Assembly (NCBI RefSeq): GCF_004766125.1
Contig: NZ_SJSA01000003.1
Span: 1-64,000 of the forward strand
DNA length: 64,000 nt
Direction of reading: 5' to 3'
Source of the DNA: Duncaniella freteri
Lineage (GTDB): Bacteria > Bacteroidota > Bacteroidia > Bacteroidales > Muribaculaceae
The translations under genes and the position numbers were made by a program. The notes under the pieces were generated by a model. The model was not told the origin of the DNA. It did no database searches and saw nothing but the letters and a program-made list of their open reading frames with translations. Positions 49,365 to 57,860 of the stretch are shown piece by piece. The number at the start of each line of letters is the position of its first letter. The stretch's first letter is position 1.

Positions 49365-50890
49365 TTCTTTTCTTTTTTCGATTTCTTCTCATCGCCAGGC
49401 TTCTTTTCCTCATCTTCCTCTCCGTCTTCTTCATCGTCACCGTCAGAGAATGATTGCGCTCCGGCTTCGCCTCCATCATCGCCGAATATAGACTGTTGCT
49501 GTTTCATTCGCTCGTCTGCTTCAGCTTTGATGCGTTCTTTTTCGAGTGCCGTGTCAGAAATAAGAGGATTCTTTTCGATAGCTGTTTCATTCGACATGAT
49601 TTCTGCATCGAGGCAAGCTGTGATGTTCTTGATGTCAGCTTCGATGTCTTCTCCGAACGGCTCTTGAAACTCGTGAGCAACGCTCAATTCGTCACACTGA
49701 CTTTTGAGCGACACATCGAGTACATTGCCGATGATTGCTCCAATGAGAGAGCCGGTGCGGTCAAGTAGTTCATCGTGGCTTTCTTTGCGCTTCGATGCCT
49801 TGATGTCTGCAAGCATCATAACCGTGCGCAATGCCTTTGCCGAGAGTTGCGAGATTGATTTGAGCGTGTCGAGAGTGATGTTCGGCGTGAATGACTTTGA
49901 GAGTATATGAGCTTCGAGGAAGTCAAGCTCATCTTTCTTCGACTGTGGAGCGTTATCCCACGTGACATAAGCCATTGCGTTTTGAACACCGTCTTTATTG
50001 TTCGTGTATAGAGCTTTGCCGACATCTCCTTTTTCGGGCAGATTCTTGATAACATCGGCGTTATACACGGCAATAGGGTCGGCGAAGTAGTCATTGGTAT
50101 CGGCGTTTCTTGACGCTATCCATTCCTCGCGGTTGATAAGATGCTCTACGCCCTCCCATTCTTTCTCTTGCTGAAAAAGAATGATAGGAATCTTGCCTAT
50201 GAAGTTGATTTCTTTCTCAACTTGCCACCCGAGGGACTTCTTTGTGCATCGGTATATAAATTCCGGCGTGAAGATGTCGAAGTGATATACGACTTTATCC
50301 TCTTTTTCGCGCACGTTATATCCCCATGCCACCGAGATTAGATTCTCGTACTGGTCCCAACGTGTGTATATCTCATCGCCTTTGCTCTTGGCGAGTACGC
50401 GAATCTGCACGTCCGGGTTGCCGTCATCGTCTTTGAACACGCGGAATAGCATCGCGCTCTCTGTTTCCTTTCCGGCGAGTCGCTTGCATTGGCGTATCTT
50501 ACTGTTGAATCGGGTGCGCTTGATTACATCGAGGAACTTTGCAAACGCTTCGTCAGTACCCTCGGAAACTTGTGTCCACTTAACCGGGCGACCGTAGAGA
50601 AACACAAGCGCGATTTCGTTGATATAGGCTTGATACGGAATGGGGAGCTTCCACAAGTGTTGCACCCCACGCCGGTTGCCTTTCTTGTCGGTTAGAATCT
50701 TATCCTTTCGGGACATTACTTCGTGCGTTGCGGTGTCATACTCACGCATCGCGCTGTCTGCTGCGCGTCCGTTGGTGCGCATCTTCGACCGAATCTGCGA
50801 TATGTCGCCGGAAGCGAGTAGTTCATCAAACTCTTGCTTTCTTCCGGCAATTCGGTTGATGAGGTTAGTCGTTACTTGCAAAAACTGCAT
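49361..50890 (-). CDS. portal protein (SPP1 gp6-like)
   Basis: 509 residues. HLWKLPIPYQAYINEIALVFLYGRPVKW, YFADPIAVYNADVIKNLPEKGDVGKALYTNN and VTWDNAPQSKKDELDFLEAHILSKSFTPNITLDTLKSISQLSAKALR match the SPP1-type portal that forms the dodecameric DNA channel. The C-terminus is disordered and charged (GDDEEDGEEDEEKKPGDEKK). Placed after the large terminase, as expected. Confidence 0.85.
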   Translation of the reverse strand: MQFLQVTTNLINRIAGRKQEFDELLASGDISQIRSKMRTNGRAADSAMREYDTATHEVMSRKDKILTDKKGNRRGVQHLWKLPIPYQAYINEIALVFLYGRPVKWTQVSEGTDEAFAKFLDVIKRTRFNSKIRQCKRLAGKETESAMLFRVFKDDDGNPDVQIRVLAKSKGDEIYTRWDQYENLISVAWGYNVREKEDKVVYHFDIFTPEFIYRCTKKSLGWQVEKEINFIGKIPIILFQQEKEWEGVEHLINREEWIASRNADTNDYFADPIAVYNADVIKNLPEKGDVGKALYTNNKDGVQNAMAYVTWDNAPQSKKDELDFLEAHILSKSFTPNITLDTLKSISQLSAKALRTVMMLADIKASKRKESHDELLDRTGSLIGAIIGNVLDVSLKSQCDELSVAHEFQEPFGEDIEADIKNITACLDAEIMSNETAIEKNPLISDTALEKERIKAEADERMKQQQSIFGDDGGEAGAQSFSDGDDEEDGEEDEEKKPGDEKKSKKEKK

Positions 50891-50909
50891 AATTTAGAGA
50901 TGTTGAGGG

Positions 50910-52382
50910 TTAAAAAACTTGTAAATCGTCATAATCAAAATTATCATCGTCTTCTTCGTAGAGGTCATTAATGGCATAGCCGAGAACATCCACAAACTCA
51001 TCGTGCGTTGAAGCCGGGAATGCGCATACTTGATTCAAAAAATCTTCGTTCCAAGAGCCTTCGACTATGAAGACACGGCCGCACTCTATGCGCGGCGAAA
51101 CGACACGGAAACGCACTTCTTTATCGTCTGTCGGTGTCGGCGTTTCCTTGACGTTGAGAGTCGATATTTCACGCAACATCTGCACAACTGATATGCCGTT
51201 AGCCTTTGGCTCGATATTGAGCTTGCTTTCACGAGTGCCTTTGTGCGCTGATATGTATTCGGGGAGAAACCGCAGTAAGTCAGGCATTTCTTTGTAGACG
51301 GACTGTGCATCGTAGATGTAGATGTTGTTCTGAATGCGACACGCTGCAAGTATGCCCGATGGGTCATTGTCTTTGCCGACTTTCTTCTTGTTGTAAGCGG
51401 TATCGAGATAGAAGTGCATCGGCTCGTTGTATCGCAATGAGAGAAATTCAGCCATTGAGATTTTACGAAACCAATCGCGCTTAACGATGTTGCCGCCCTC
51501 GATTGTCGGGTGCTGCTGATAGAGTGCTGAAAACTCACGCGGTGCGCGTTGCTGTTGCTTCAGTAGCTTTGCAAGCGAATGTTTCCACGGCCATAGAGCA
51601 TCTCCAATGTGCCGCTGTGAGAGTCCGTTGTCATTCTCATACTCACATATCGCCGGAATCACAAGCACAGTCCAATCTTGCGGCTCGGCTTTCAATATGC
51701 GCCCTGCCAAATCGTCTTCATGCCAGCGCGTCATAATAAATAGCTGTTTGCTCTCATTGTGAAGTCGGGTTGTCAGTACGGTATTGTACCAATTCCACAC
51801 CTTTTCACGATATGTAGCCGAGTATGCTTCGCTTGCGTCTTTAACCGGGTCGTCAATGATTGCAATATCGACCGGCGTACCTGTCAAGCCGCCGCCAACG
51901 CCGACAGCTTTGTAGAATCCTTGTCGCCCGACTGTTTCAAAAATATCCACATTACGCAAATAGCCTTTTGTGTCAGTTCTCACATTAGAGCCATTGAGAT
52001 AAGTGTTAGGGAAAATTGCCTGATACTCTTTACTGTCGATTGTGCGCTGTATCGAGCGAGAGAATTGAGATGCAAGATCAATCGTATATGAACTGCCGAC
52101 TATTCTTAAATCGGGATTCTTTCCGAGTACCCAAGCCGGAAAGTTGCGAGAGATGATTTCTGACTTACCGTGCTGCGGCGGCATGAATACCATAAGATTT
52201 TTGATTTCGCCATTATATAGTTTCTGACAATAATCAGCGATTAAGATATGAAACCACTCCGCACGATATTTCGGGTTGACATAGCCGAGAAAAGACGCAA
52301 AGCGTTCCGGCGCATCTCGCTTCAGCTTAATGCGCTTCAATTTCAGTAGCCTTTTCATCGTGTCACTCTCCGTTGATGTCAT
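50910..52382 (-). CDS. terminase large subunit
   Basis: 490 residues. ATPase motifs: MPPQHGKSEIISR (Walker A, with PQHGKSE), VDIAIIDDPVKDA (Walker B) and LFIMTRWHEDDLAG (coupling segment). The nuclease part has HFYLDTAYNKKK and later VDVLGYAIND. This is the Terminase_6 type motor that cuts and packs DNA. Overlaps the small subunit by 4 bases. Confidence 0.9.
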   Translation of the reverse strand: MTSTESDTMKRLLKLKRIKLKRDAPERFASFLGYVNPKYRAEWFHILIADYCQKLYNGEIKNLMVFMPPQHGKSEIISRNFPAWVLGKNPDLRIVGSSYTIDLASQFSRSIQRTIDSKEYQAIFPNTYLNGSNVRTDTKGYLRNVDIFETVGRQGFYKAVGVGGGLTGTPVDIAIIDDPVKDASEAYSATYREKVWNWYNTVLTTRLHNESKQLFIMTRWHEDDLAGRILKAEPQDWTVLVIPAICEYENDNGLSQRHIGDALWPWKHSLAKLLKQQQRAPREFSALYQQHPTIEGGNIVKRDWFRKISMAEFLSLRYNEPMHFYLDTAYNKKKVGKDNDPSGILAACRIQNNIYIYDAQSVYKEMPDLLRFLPEYISAHKGTRESKLNIEPKANGISVVQMLREISTLNVKETPTPTDDKEVRFRVVSPRIECGRVFIVEGSWNEDFLNQVCAFPASTHDEFVDVLGYAINDLYEEDDDNFDYDDLQVF

Positions 52383-52900
52383 TTTTGTATCATTTCGAGC
52401 CGTTCAATTTCGGCTGCGAGTTCTTCGGGTGTCATTTGCTCATCCGGGTCACTATCTTTCTTAATCGCCACATCGTTGCGCTGCCGGTTCTGATAGTGTT
52501 CCGGGTCAAGATTGCAAAGCAAGAAGATTGCGGCCGCAACATCTGATTTGACGTGAACGGTCGTAGTCTTTCTTCGCATTCGGTGTATGATTGGCTGTGA
52601 GGGGTTTTGTGGATTCTGCCGGTATTCGGTGTTTTCTTCCGTAATTTGGTGGTCATATCCTTTTGCTGATTTGGCAAGCGATTCAACCAACTCCCGGCAT
52701 AGATGCTCTTTGAAATACTGCTTTGCTCGGTCTATCGCTTCGCGAAATTCCGGCTTCTGCAACCACTGATAGTAAGTCTTGTGGTGCAAGCCCATCGCTT
52801 TGAAGAAGTCTTTGAGCTTCGCGCCGCCGTGTTCCATTAGGCCGTTCTCCATTATCCACTCCTCACACTCTTTGATTTTAGCTTGGGAGTATTTAGCCAT
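52379..52900 (-). CDS. terminase small subunit
   Basis: 173 residues from MAKYSQAKIKECEEWIMEN; an upstream ATG at 52960 lies in the previous gene. GGAKLKDFFKAMGLHHKTYYQWLQKPEFREAIDRAK is an HTH of the Terminase_2-like small subunits. A coiled, acidic end (EQMTPEELAAEIERLEMIQK) follows. It recognises the pac/cos site and recruits the large subunit. Confidence 0.75.
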   Translation of the reverse strand: MAKYSQAKIKECEEWIMENGLMEHGGAKLKDFFKAMGLHHKTYYQWLQKPEFREAIDRAKQYFKEHLCRELVESLAKSAKGYDHQITEENTEYRQNPQNPSQPIIHRMRRKTTTVHVKSDVAAAIFLLCNLDPEHYQNRQRNDVAIKKDSDPDEQMTPEELAAEIERLEMIQK

Positions 52901-52905
52901 AGCGG

Positions 52906-53781
52906 TTATTCTTTCTTTTTGTATTTCTCTCTGATGATTTTTGGAGCCGTAAGAGTCCAATTTACGCGGTGGTGTAAACGCTTCTGATTGACATACTCGT
53001 TACCCATAGTCCGCACTTTGACTGATGACGGCTGATACATGACCGTGAAAAACGACTTGAGATAAGTGCCGGAATCGAGATATACTTCAGTCATGCCACC
53101 GGCATTCGATTGAGTCTGTTTTTGCAAGAGGCATATTTGCTGAATCTGCAAAAACAAGTCGCCGGTTGAAGTATTGCGCGTGTACGTGTTCACATCTTCA
53201 TTGATGCGCCCAAGAAACGTGAATCGCCGTTCAGTGTCGCAAATAAACGAGTTCATTGCTTTTCGCTTCGTGCGTAGCTGCTTGCCCTCGCCACCGGCAC
53301 CACCGCCGAGATAATCGCCACCCTGCGCCATTGCGATTGACTTAGCCGGAATCTTCTTGAAGAAGTCGAGCATAATATCAAAGACGGCATCGAGATTGCG
53401 GATTACCTTGTCTTTGGTAATGTAGCGTAGACGGTTATCAAACCTCCATTCAAAGACTGTATAATCATCGTCAAGCTCGATAAAGTAGCGATAGCCGAGT
53501 TTCTTTGCGATGTCGAAACAAGCATTTCGGGCATACACAATCGTGCGTCTATCTCCAGGCACTCCCTCATCGAATGTTTCAGCGATTGCGGCTTTGTCGA
53601 AGATTACTACATTCTCGTTGCCGAATCGTGATATGTATTCCGGCGCGGATGGGTCTTCGTTGTCAAGCACGATGACAATACGCCCGGTATAGCCCGACTT
53701 CTTCAAGCTGTCATAGGTCACAACTCGGTCAGCTCTGCCGTGAGAGAGGATAAAAGCGACAAAATTCTTATTCTTCATCAT
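52906..53781 (-). CDS. GT-A-type glycosyltransferase, possibly acting on DNA bases
   Basis: 291 residues. The N-terminus FVAFILSHGRADRVVTYDSLKKSGYTGRIVIVLDNED and the metal motif YFIELDDDYTVFEW (DxD) give a GT-A fold. GGDYLGGGAGG, FICDTERRFTFLGRINEDVNTY and NAGGMTEVYLDSGTYLKSFF are further conserved-looking blocks. It overlaps a ParB-fold gene by 14 bases and precedes terminase. In phages this pairing is described for glycosyltransferases linked to hypermodified DNA (TAGT-type). No TET/JBP or base-hydroxylating gene is seen in the window, so the acceptor is open. Confidence 0.65.
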   Translation of the reverse strand: MMKNKNFVAFILSHGRADRVVTYDSLKKSGYTGRIVIVLDNEDPSAPEYISRFGNENVVIFDKAAIAETFDEGVPGDRRTIVYARNACFDIAKKLGYRYFIELDDDYTVFEWRFDNRLRYITKDKVIRNLDAVFDIMLDFFKKIPAKSIAMAQGGDYLGGGAGGEGKQLRTKRKAMNSFICDTERRFTFLGRINEDVNTYTRNTSTGDLFLQIQQICLLQKQTQSNAGGMTEVYLDSGTYLKSFFTVMYQPSSVKVRTMGNEYVNQKRLHHRVNWTLTAPKIIREKYKKKE

Positions 53782-54640
53782 AATCTTCTGCGATGTCGTT
53801 TTCGGTTAGAGCTTCTTCATCCGTAATGTCGCGTTCAACGCGGTAAGCATTCGCGAGGTCTTTGGTCAGTGTGATAAAGCCGTTCTCAATGGCTTTGTCG
53901 AAGTCGATAATCACAAGTGCGGATTGCTCCATGAGAGCTTGTATTTGCGGCGATGCCTGCGCGTAATAGTCCGCAATCTTGGCGTAGTTGAAAACCGTAT
54001 GCCGTCCGGCTGCCTGACGTAGAAACTCGCGTACATCATCCGGCAAGTCTGCGTTCTCTATCTCGTGAAGCAACGCATCTCGCTTTGTGGTGTCGTACAT
54101 CTCGCCGAAGCTCGGAGTGCGGCCGCTTGGCTCGTATGTCGGGGCTACGACCTTGCGAGAGTAGCTATCATTTTGCGATTGCTCATTCTCTGCGTCTGCC
54201 GCGCTTGTATCCCAATTATCGGGAAGTTCAACGCCCCAAGTCTGCAACTGCTTCGCGTCCCAATTGCCGGACTTCAGCTTGCCCCAATCCCATACGCCGA
54301 AACCGTTGTTGTCGAGAATCGCATACGCTTTCAGCTTCTCGGTCGGAGTGTCATGCTCGATAACTACTGCCGGCACGAATTTATACCCGATTTCGGTCAA
54401 TGCCCGATACCGCATATTGCCTCCGAGAATGATGTAATTGCCGCTTTCAAGCTGATAGACTTTGAGCGGATTATATTTCAGATATTCCGGGTAGTCGATG
54501 ATGTCTTGCTTCAATAATGCGAATCTGTCCTCATCAATAGTGCGAGGATTCTCCGGCACTCCGGCAAGCTGTCCGGCGTTTTCTTCAAGCTGCTCAATGT
54601 CAATGAGCCGCGTTTGTGCGAGGTCGTTAAATTTTTCCAT
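53768..54640 (-). CDS. ParB-like nuclease-fold protein
   Basis: 290 residues. DIEQLEENAGQLAGVPENPRTIDEDRFALLKQDI and YIILGGNMRYRALTEIGYKFVPAVVIEH contain the GGNMRYRAL form of the ParB/sulfiredoxin box. KLKAYAILDNNGFGVWDWGKL is the segment that often follows in phage ParB-like proteins. First gene of the packaging operon, with its own promoter and palindromic site. Such proteins bind or cut DNA, or cooperate with modification enzymes. Confidence 0.8.
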   Translation of the reverse strand: MEKFNDLAQTRLIDIEQLEENAGQLAGVPENPRTIDEDRFALLKQDIIDYPEYLKYNPLKVYQLESGNYIILGGNMRYRALTEIGYKFVPAVVIEHDTPTEKLKAYAILDNNGFGVWDWGKLKSGNWDAKQLQTWGVELPDNWDTSAADAENEQSQNDSYSRKVVAPTYEPSGRTPSFGEMYDTTKRDALLHEIENADLPDDVREFLRQAAGRHTVFNYAKIADYYAQASPQIQALMEQSALVIIDFDKAIENGFITLTKDLANAYRVERDITDEEALTENDIAEDYDEE

Positions 54641-54683
54641 ATTTTTTATATAGCGATGAAATGCGACTTTTGCGGTTTTTGTG

Positions 54684-54720
54684 CAAAGGTAATAAAAAAG
54701 AGTACTTGTTAGGTACTCTT
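54684..54720 (-). promoter_or_regulatory. packaging-operon promoter with shared palindromic site
   Basis: Minus-strand -7 box TACCTTTG (54684-54691). AAGAGTAC-TTGTTAG-GTACTCTT (54698-54720), a perfect 8-bp inverted repeat with 7-base spacer, replaces the -33 element. Same geometry as at 20.75 kb. Confidence 0.65.
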
Positions 54721-54753
54721 TCGGGGTAAAAAATATATTGAAGCGGTTATTTT

Positions 54754-55107
54754 TCAGCGTTGAGCTAAATAATTCCGCATTAGCTCAATAAATTCTTCTA
54801 AGGAACGGACTATTTCGTAGCGATAGCCAAAAGCCTCAACTTTACGTTGGAATCGCTTTTGAGAGTCTTGCTGCTTGCCTTTCGGTGTCTTAAACTCGAT
54901 GCAAAGAGCGTGATGATATTTGTTAGGTAGTAGGAATAACATATCAGCGACTCCGGCTGTTACTCCCTCGCCTTTCATTATCCCGGCTTCGATTCTGTTT
55001 CTTGCTCCACCATTCGGAACGGCAAAGAGCAAGAGCGCGAGGTCTGCATACTGAAGACGAAACCACTTCACGCAATTTTGTTGTATCTGACTTTCTGCGT
55101 GTCGCAT
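54754..55107 (-). CDS. VRR-NUC domain nuclease
   Basis: 117 residues, the length of phage stand-alone VRR-NUC proteins. AVPNGGARNRIEAGIMKGEGVTAGVADMLFL contains the G-VADM catalytic Asp, HALCIEFKTPKGKQQDSQKRFQRKV the E-x-K pair and Gln. It should be a Holliday-junction or structure-specific nuclease in replication or DNA processing. Starts 2 bases after ssb. Confidence 0.85.
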   Translation of the reverse strand: MRHAESQIQQNCVKWFRLQYADLALLLFAVPNGGARNRIEAGIMKGEGVTAGVADMLFLLPNKYHHALCIEFKTPKGKQQDSQKRFQRKVEAFGYRYEIVRSLEEFIELMRNYLAQR

Positions 55108-55109
55108 CT

Positions 55110-55544
55110 TCAGAACGGTAAGTCGGGGTCATTCATACTCGGTTGCTGATAGCCATATTGCGGCTGTTGCTCTGCATACTGTTGCGGAGCTTGTGAAGTC
55201 GCCACGCTTTTGCGGTCGAGCATCTGCACCGTGTCGGCGTGAATCTCTGTGACGTATCTTTTGATGCCGTCCTTATCGTCATACGAGCGAGTGCGCATCT
55301 TGCCTTGAATGTAGAGAGCTGCGCCCTTGCGTATGTAGTCACGCGCTATTTCGGCGAGTTTACCGAAAAGCACTATGTTGTGCCACTCGGTGCGGTCTTC
55401 GGATGTCGAGCCGTCTTTCTTTGTGTAGCCGCGTTCAGTTGTCGCGACTGTGAGCGTTGCCATCGTCTTGCCGTTGCTCGTGGTGATGATTTTCGGGTCT
55501 TCACCAACGTAGCCGATGATTGTTACTTGATTAACGGATGCCAT
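55110..55544 (-). CDS. ssb: single-stranded DNA-binding protein
   Basis: 144 residues. SVNQVTIIGYVGEDPKI, ATLTVATTERGYTKKDGSTSEDRTEWHNIVLFGKLAEIARDYIRKGAALYIQGKMRTRSYDDKDG is a full OB-fold SSB domain. A Gln-rich linker and the acidic tip NDPDLPF, which recruits partners, end the protein. Confidence 0.95.
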   Translation of the reverse strand: MASVNQVTIIGYVGEDPKIITTSNGKTMATLTVATTERGYTKKDGSTSEDRTEWHNIVLFGKLAEIARDYIRKGAALYIQGKMRTRSYDDKDGIKRYVTEIHADTVQMLDRKSVATSQAPQQYAEQQPQYGYQQPSMNDPDLPF

Positions 55545-55585
55545 GAGGTTTACTACGTTATAATTATTATTTAGTTTTATATATA

Positions 55586-55626
55586 CACACTTATTGATTA
55601 TTATATATTATATCAATAGAAGTGTG
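55586..55626. promoter_or_regulatory. AT-rich hairpin upstream of ssb
   Basis: CACACTT plus ATTGAT (55586-55598) pair with ATCAAT and AAGTGTG (to 55626) around an A/T centre. It lies between the preceding gene and ssb and may act as terminator or leader structure. Confidence 0.45.
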
Positions 55627-55632
55627 CGTTGA

Positions 55633-55848
55633 CTATTTCGCGTTTCTGATTTTCACTTGCTTTTGACAAGTATAGGTTGACGGCTCGTATTTCGGCGACA
55701 TGAACGATATTACTCCGGGTATTTTATGCTCACGCCCGGCATATCGTCTGCGTATTTCACGGAATCGTGCGTATCGTTCACAATTCATTCTGATAAGGCA
55801 GTTTGTGCCGGAGCATACGATTGAATCCGATAGTACTGTGCTTGCCAT
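55633..55848 (-). CDS. small basic hypothetical protein
   Basis: 71 residues from MASTVLSDSIVCSGTNCLIR; the longer start at 55932 is inside the upstream gene. Four Cys and many Arg (CERYARFREIRRRYAGREHKI) suggest a small nucleic-acid-binding protein. Family not recognised. Begins 5 bases after the previous stop. Confidence 0.5.
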   Translation of the reverse strand: MASTVLSDSIVCSGTNCLIRMNCERYARFREIRRRYAGREHKIPGVISFMSPKYEPSTYTCQKQVKIRNAK

Positions 55849-55853
55849 GTCGC

Positions 55854-56330
55854 TTAATATCGAAAGTCTGTGAAGTGGATTATTACACCGTTGAAAGTCA
55901 TATCGCCCTGCGGCTCTTTGCCGAAAAACCAATCGGCGAAGTCAGAGAGCGACAAACCGTCATTCTTTGCAAGTTCTGCCACATCAATATTGTTGCCTCC
56001 GATGATTCTTGCCGTCAAGTACGGCTTGTTTGCGTGGAAGTCGTGATGATAGCTGATTTGAATGCGCTGCACTCCTATCGGCTTATCTATCGTGTGGATT
56101 TCTCGTTGCTTCGAGCGGTACGGCTTGCCGGACCACTGCCTTACGGATAGGTAGAAGTCGCCACGCTGCATCTTTTCAGCGTTGACCGCCCACAAGTCGA
56201 AGTTGCGGCGTATCGTGTGAATCTTCTTGCCGGCTTTGAGCTTTGTTTCAAACTCGGTCAGTTCTCCGGCTCTCGGCAATGTTGCCGGAAACACTCTCGA
56301 TAGAGTGATGCAAATTTTCTTCTTTGCCAT
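55854..56330 (-). CDS. ASCH/PUA-like domain protein
   Basis: 158 residues. FETKLKAGKKIHTIRRNFDLW, GDFYLSVRQWSGKPYRSKQ and a final VIIHFTDFRY fit the ASCH fold, which binds or modifies RNA or nucleosides. KIHTIRR with K-x-R and the QWSGKPY strand are the most diagnostic. It belongs to the early replication block. Family call inferred from pattern. Confidence 0.6.
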   Translation of the reverse strand: MAKKKICITLSRVFPATLPRAGELTEFETKLKAGKKIHTIRRNFDLWAVNAEKMQRGDFYLSVRQWSGKPYRSKQREIHTIDKPIGVQRIQISYHHDFHANKPYLTARIIGGNNIDVAELAKNDGLSLSDFADWFFGKEPQGDMTFNGVIIHFTDFRY

Positions 56331-56334
56331 TTCT

Positions 56335-56622
56335 TCAGTTCGGGTTGAATGTTGTTATCAGTTTACGTTTGGCGAGATAGTTGCGCGTTGCAGGGTCTTT
56401 AACCACGTCAATGTCGATTTCATCAAGTCGAATCTTGAGGTGTATCGCTCTGCCTCGCTTGTTAATCTCGCAATGGATGCTTTGCAGATTCTCGTATTCT
56501 TCGCGAATCTGATTCATCTTGTGTTCGAGATATGCCTTTGTGCGCTCGTTTCTTCTCGCTATGCGCACTTGATTCAGCACGAGAGCGATGTTGATGACAA
56601 GGCAAATTATCTGAAATGTCAT
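56335..56622 (-). CDS. small membrane-anchored coiled-coil protein
   Basis: 95 residues. One N-terminal membrane helix (FQIICLVINIALVLNQV) is followed by a basic, helical cytosolic part (RIARRNERTKAYLEHKMNQIREEYENLQ). Family not recognised. Possibly a superinfection or membrane-tethering factor, by analogy only. Confidence 0.55.
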   Translation of the reverse strand: MTFQIICLVINIALVLNQVRIARRNERTKAYLEHKMNQIREEYENLQSIHCEINKRGRAIHLKIRLDEIDIDVVKDPATRNYLAKRKLITTFNPN

Positions 56623-56633
56623 AGGCGCGGTTT

Positions 56634-56849
56634 TTACGGCGTTTTATCGTTTGGGTAGTCGAATATACTCGGAGCTTGCGGAATCGCGTCAGGCAAGCCG
56701 AGAAGCCGCTCTACGCGGCTAATCTCGGCATCAACCTGCGCTTCGATTCGCTTGCTTTCAGCGAGGTCAGATTTGCGGTGATATTTGAAGTAATCACGCT
56801 GCTTGACTCTCATACGCCTCACAAGGTCGAAGAACTGCCGGTTATCCAT
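56634..56849 (-). CDS. small helical hypothetical protein
   Basis: 71 residues, mostly helix (FDLVRRMRVKQRDYFKYHRKSDLAESKRIEAQVDAEISRVERLLG). Overlaps the DUF4494 gene by 8 bases. A basic helix pair of this kind is frequent in Bacteroidales phages and of unknown role. Confidence 0.6.
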   Translation of the reverse strand: MDNRQFFDLVRRMRVKQRDYFKYHRKSDLAESKRIEAQVDAEISRVERLLGLPDAIPQAPSIFDYPNDKTP

Positions 56850-57291
56850 TGTCTGACTTGCTCGTGAGTTTAGCCGGATACACGTCCATTAGGGCGGTTT
56901 CAGTGATGGCGGCAATCTCGAAGTCTGCCATTGTGCCTTTCATGCCGGCGATGAAGTTGTCATAAGCTCCTTTGAAGTCGGAAGCCTGCACGAGTATGTA
57001 AGACGCTTTGCGTTTCTCTACGGCCGTCTTCTCATCTATCGTGATGAAATTGACTTTGACCTTATACCACTTGTCGCCGCTATCATCGCGGAAGATTTCA
57101 GCGATATTCGATTTCTTGACTGCCGACACGGTGAAGTCGCCGCTTATGAACGGCGTTACTTCCTCGATGATACGCGATTCAGCTTCAGTGAATGAAAGCG
57201 CGTCAACGAGATAAGGTTCGGTTACTTTCTTTACGGTGCCGTTCTCCATCATCTTGTCGAAACGGACTTTTGTTTCAATCCATAGTGCCAT
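56842..57291 (-). CDS. DUF4494-like protein
   Basis: 149 residues. ALWIETKVRFDKMMENGTVKKVTEPYLVDALSFTEAESRIIEEV and KWYKVKVNFITIDEKTAVEKRKASYILVQASDFKGAYDNF match the DUF4494 family, common in Bacteroidales and their phages. Its function is unknown. It belongs to the early/replication transcript. Confidence 0.75.
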   Translation of the reverse strand: MALWIETKVRFDKMMENGTVKKVTEPYLVDALSFTEAESRIIEEVTPFISGDFTVSAVKKSNIAEIFRDDSGDKWYKVKVNFITIDEKTAVEKRKASYILVQASDFKGAYDNFIAGMKGTMADFEIAAITETALMDVYPAKLTSKSDNG

Positions 57292-57328
57292 GATTGATTT
57301 CTTTTTTTGAGGTTGATAGATGTTTGAG

Positions 57329-57655
57329 TTATCGGTTATCTCCAGAGCCGCCGAGCATTCCGCGCTCCTTTCGTGATTGCAGCTTGTTGATGTTCATTTG
57401 TGCGATTGCTTCAAGTGTGAAGCCGAGGTCGTTTGCAAGCGTAGCGCAATACCACATAACATCGCCTATCTCTTTCGCGATTTCTATCTTTCGCACTGTG
57501 TCGAAACTCTGATTGTTGTCGCGAATTACTTTCTTGACCTTATCGGCTACCTCTCCGGCTTCTCCGCACATTCCGAGTGCCGGATAGATGATGCGCTTGT
57601 CTTCGGGATAGACGGCGGTTGTGAGTGCTGCCGCCTGGTATTCGTTTATTGTCAT
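57329..57655 (-). CDS. MazG-like nucleotide pyrophosphohydrolase
   Basis: 108 residues. GMCGEAGEVADKVKKVIRDN and KEIGDVMWYCATLANDLG carry the E-x-x-E and E-x-x-D metal sites of MazG-type all-alpha NTP pyrophosphatases. In phages such enzymes clean the nucleotide pool or alter alarmone levels. Confidence 0.85.
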   Translation of the reverse strand: MTINEYQAAALTTAVYPEDKRIIYPALGMCGEAGEVADKVKKVIRDNNQSFDTVRKIEIAKEIGDVMWYCATLANDLGFTLEAIAQMNINKLQSRKERGMLGGSGDNR

Positions 57656-57688
57656 TTGATAGTAGTTATTATATTGTTATATAGATAT

Positions 57689-57860
57689 TATCTCATGTTG
57701 TAGTTAACTGCTAATGGTACGGCAATCTCGCACGGATTGTCGGTTTCGCGCTCTGTCTTCTTCGATTTATAGCCGGGCGAGGTCTGCCGATTACAGTCAG
57801 CACATACCAAAACTCGATGCCTAAGCAAAAAGCTGCATGATGTTCGATTTCAAGTGTCAT
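57689..57860 (-). pseudogene. small CxxC protein, apparently frameshifted
   Basis: An ATG at 57860 overlaps the upstream stop by 4 bases, a sign of coupling. Its frame gives MTLEIEHHAAFCLGIEF and then loses protein-like character. Adding one T to the T5 run near 57830 continues it as LLRHRVLVCADCNRQTSPGYKSKK and on to NYNMR, about 56 residues with a CxxC. A read error or a real frameshift are both possible. Confidence 0.4.
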
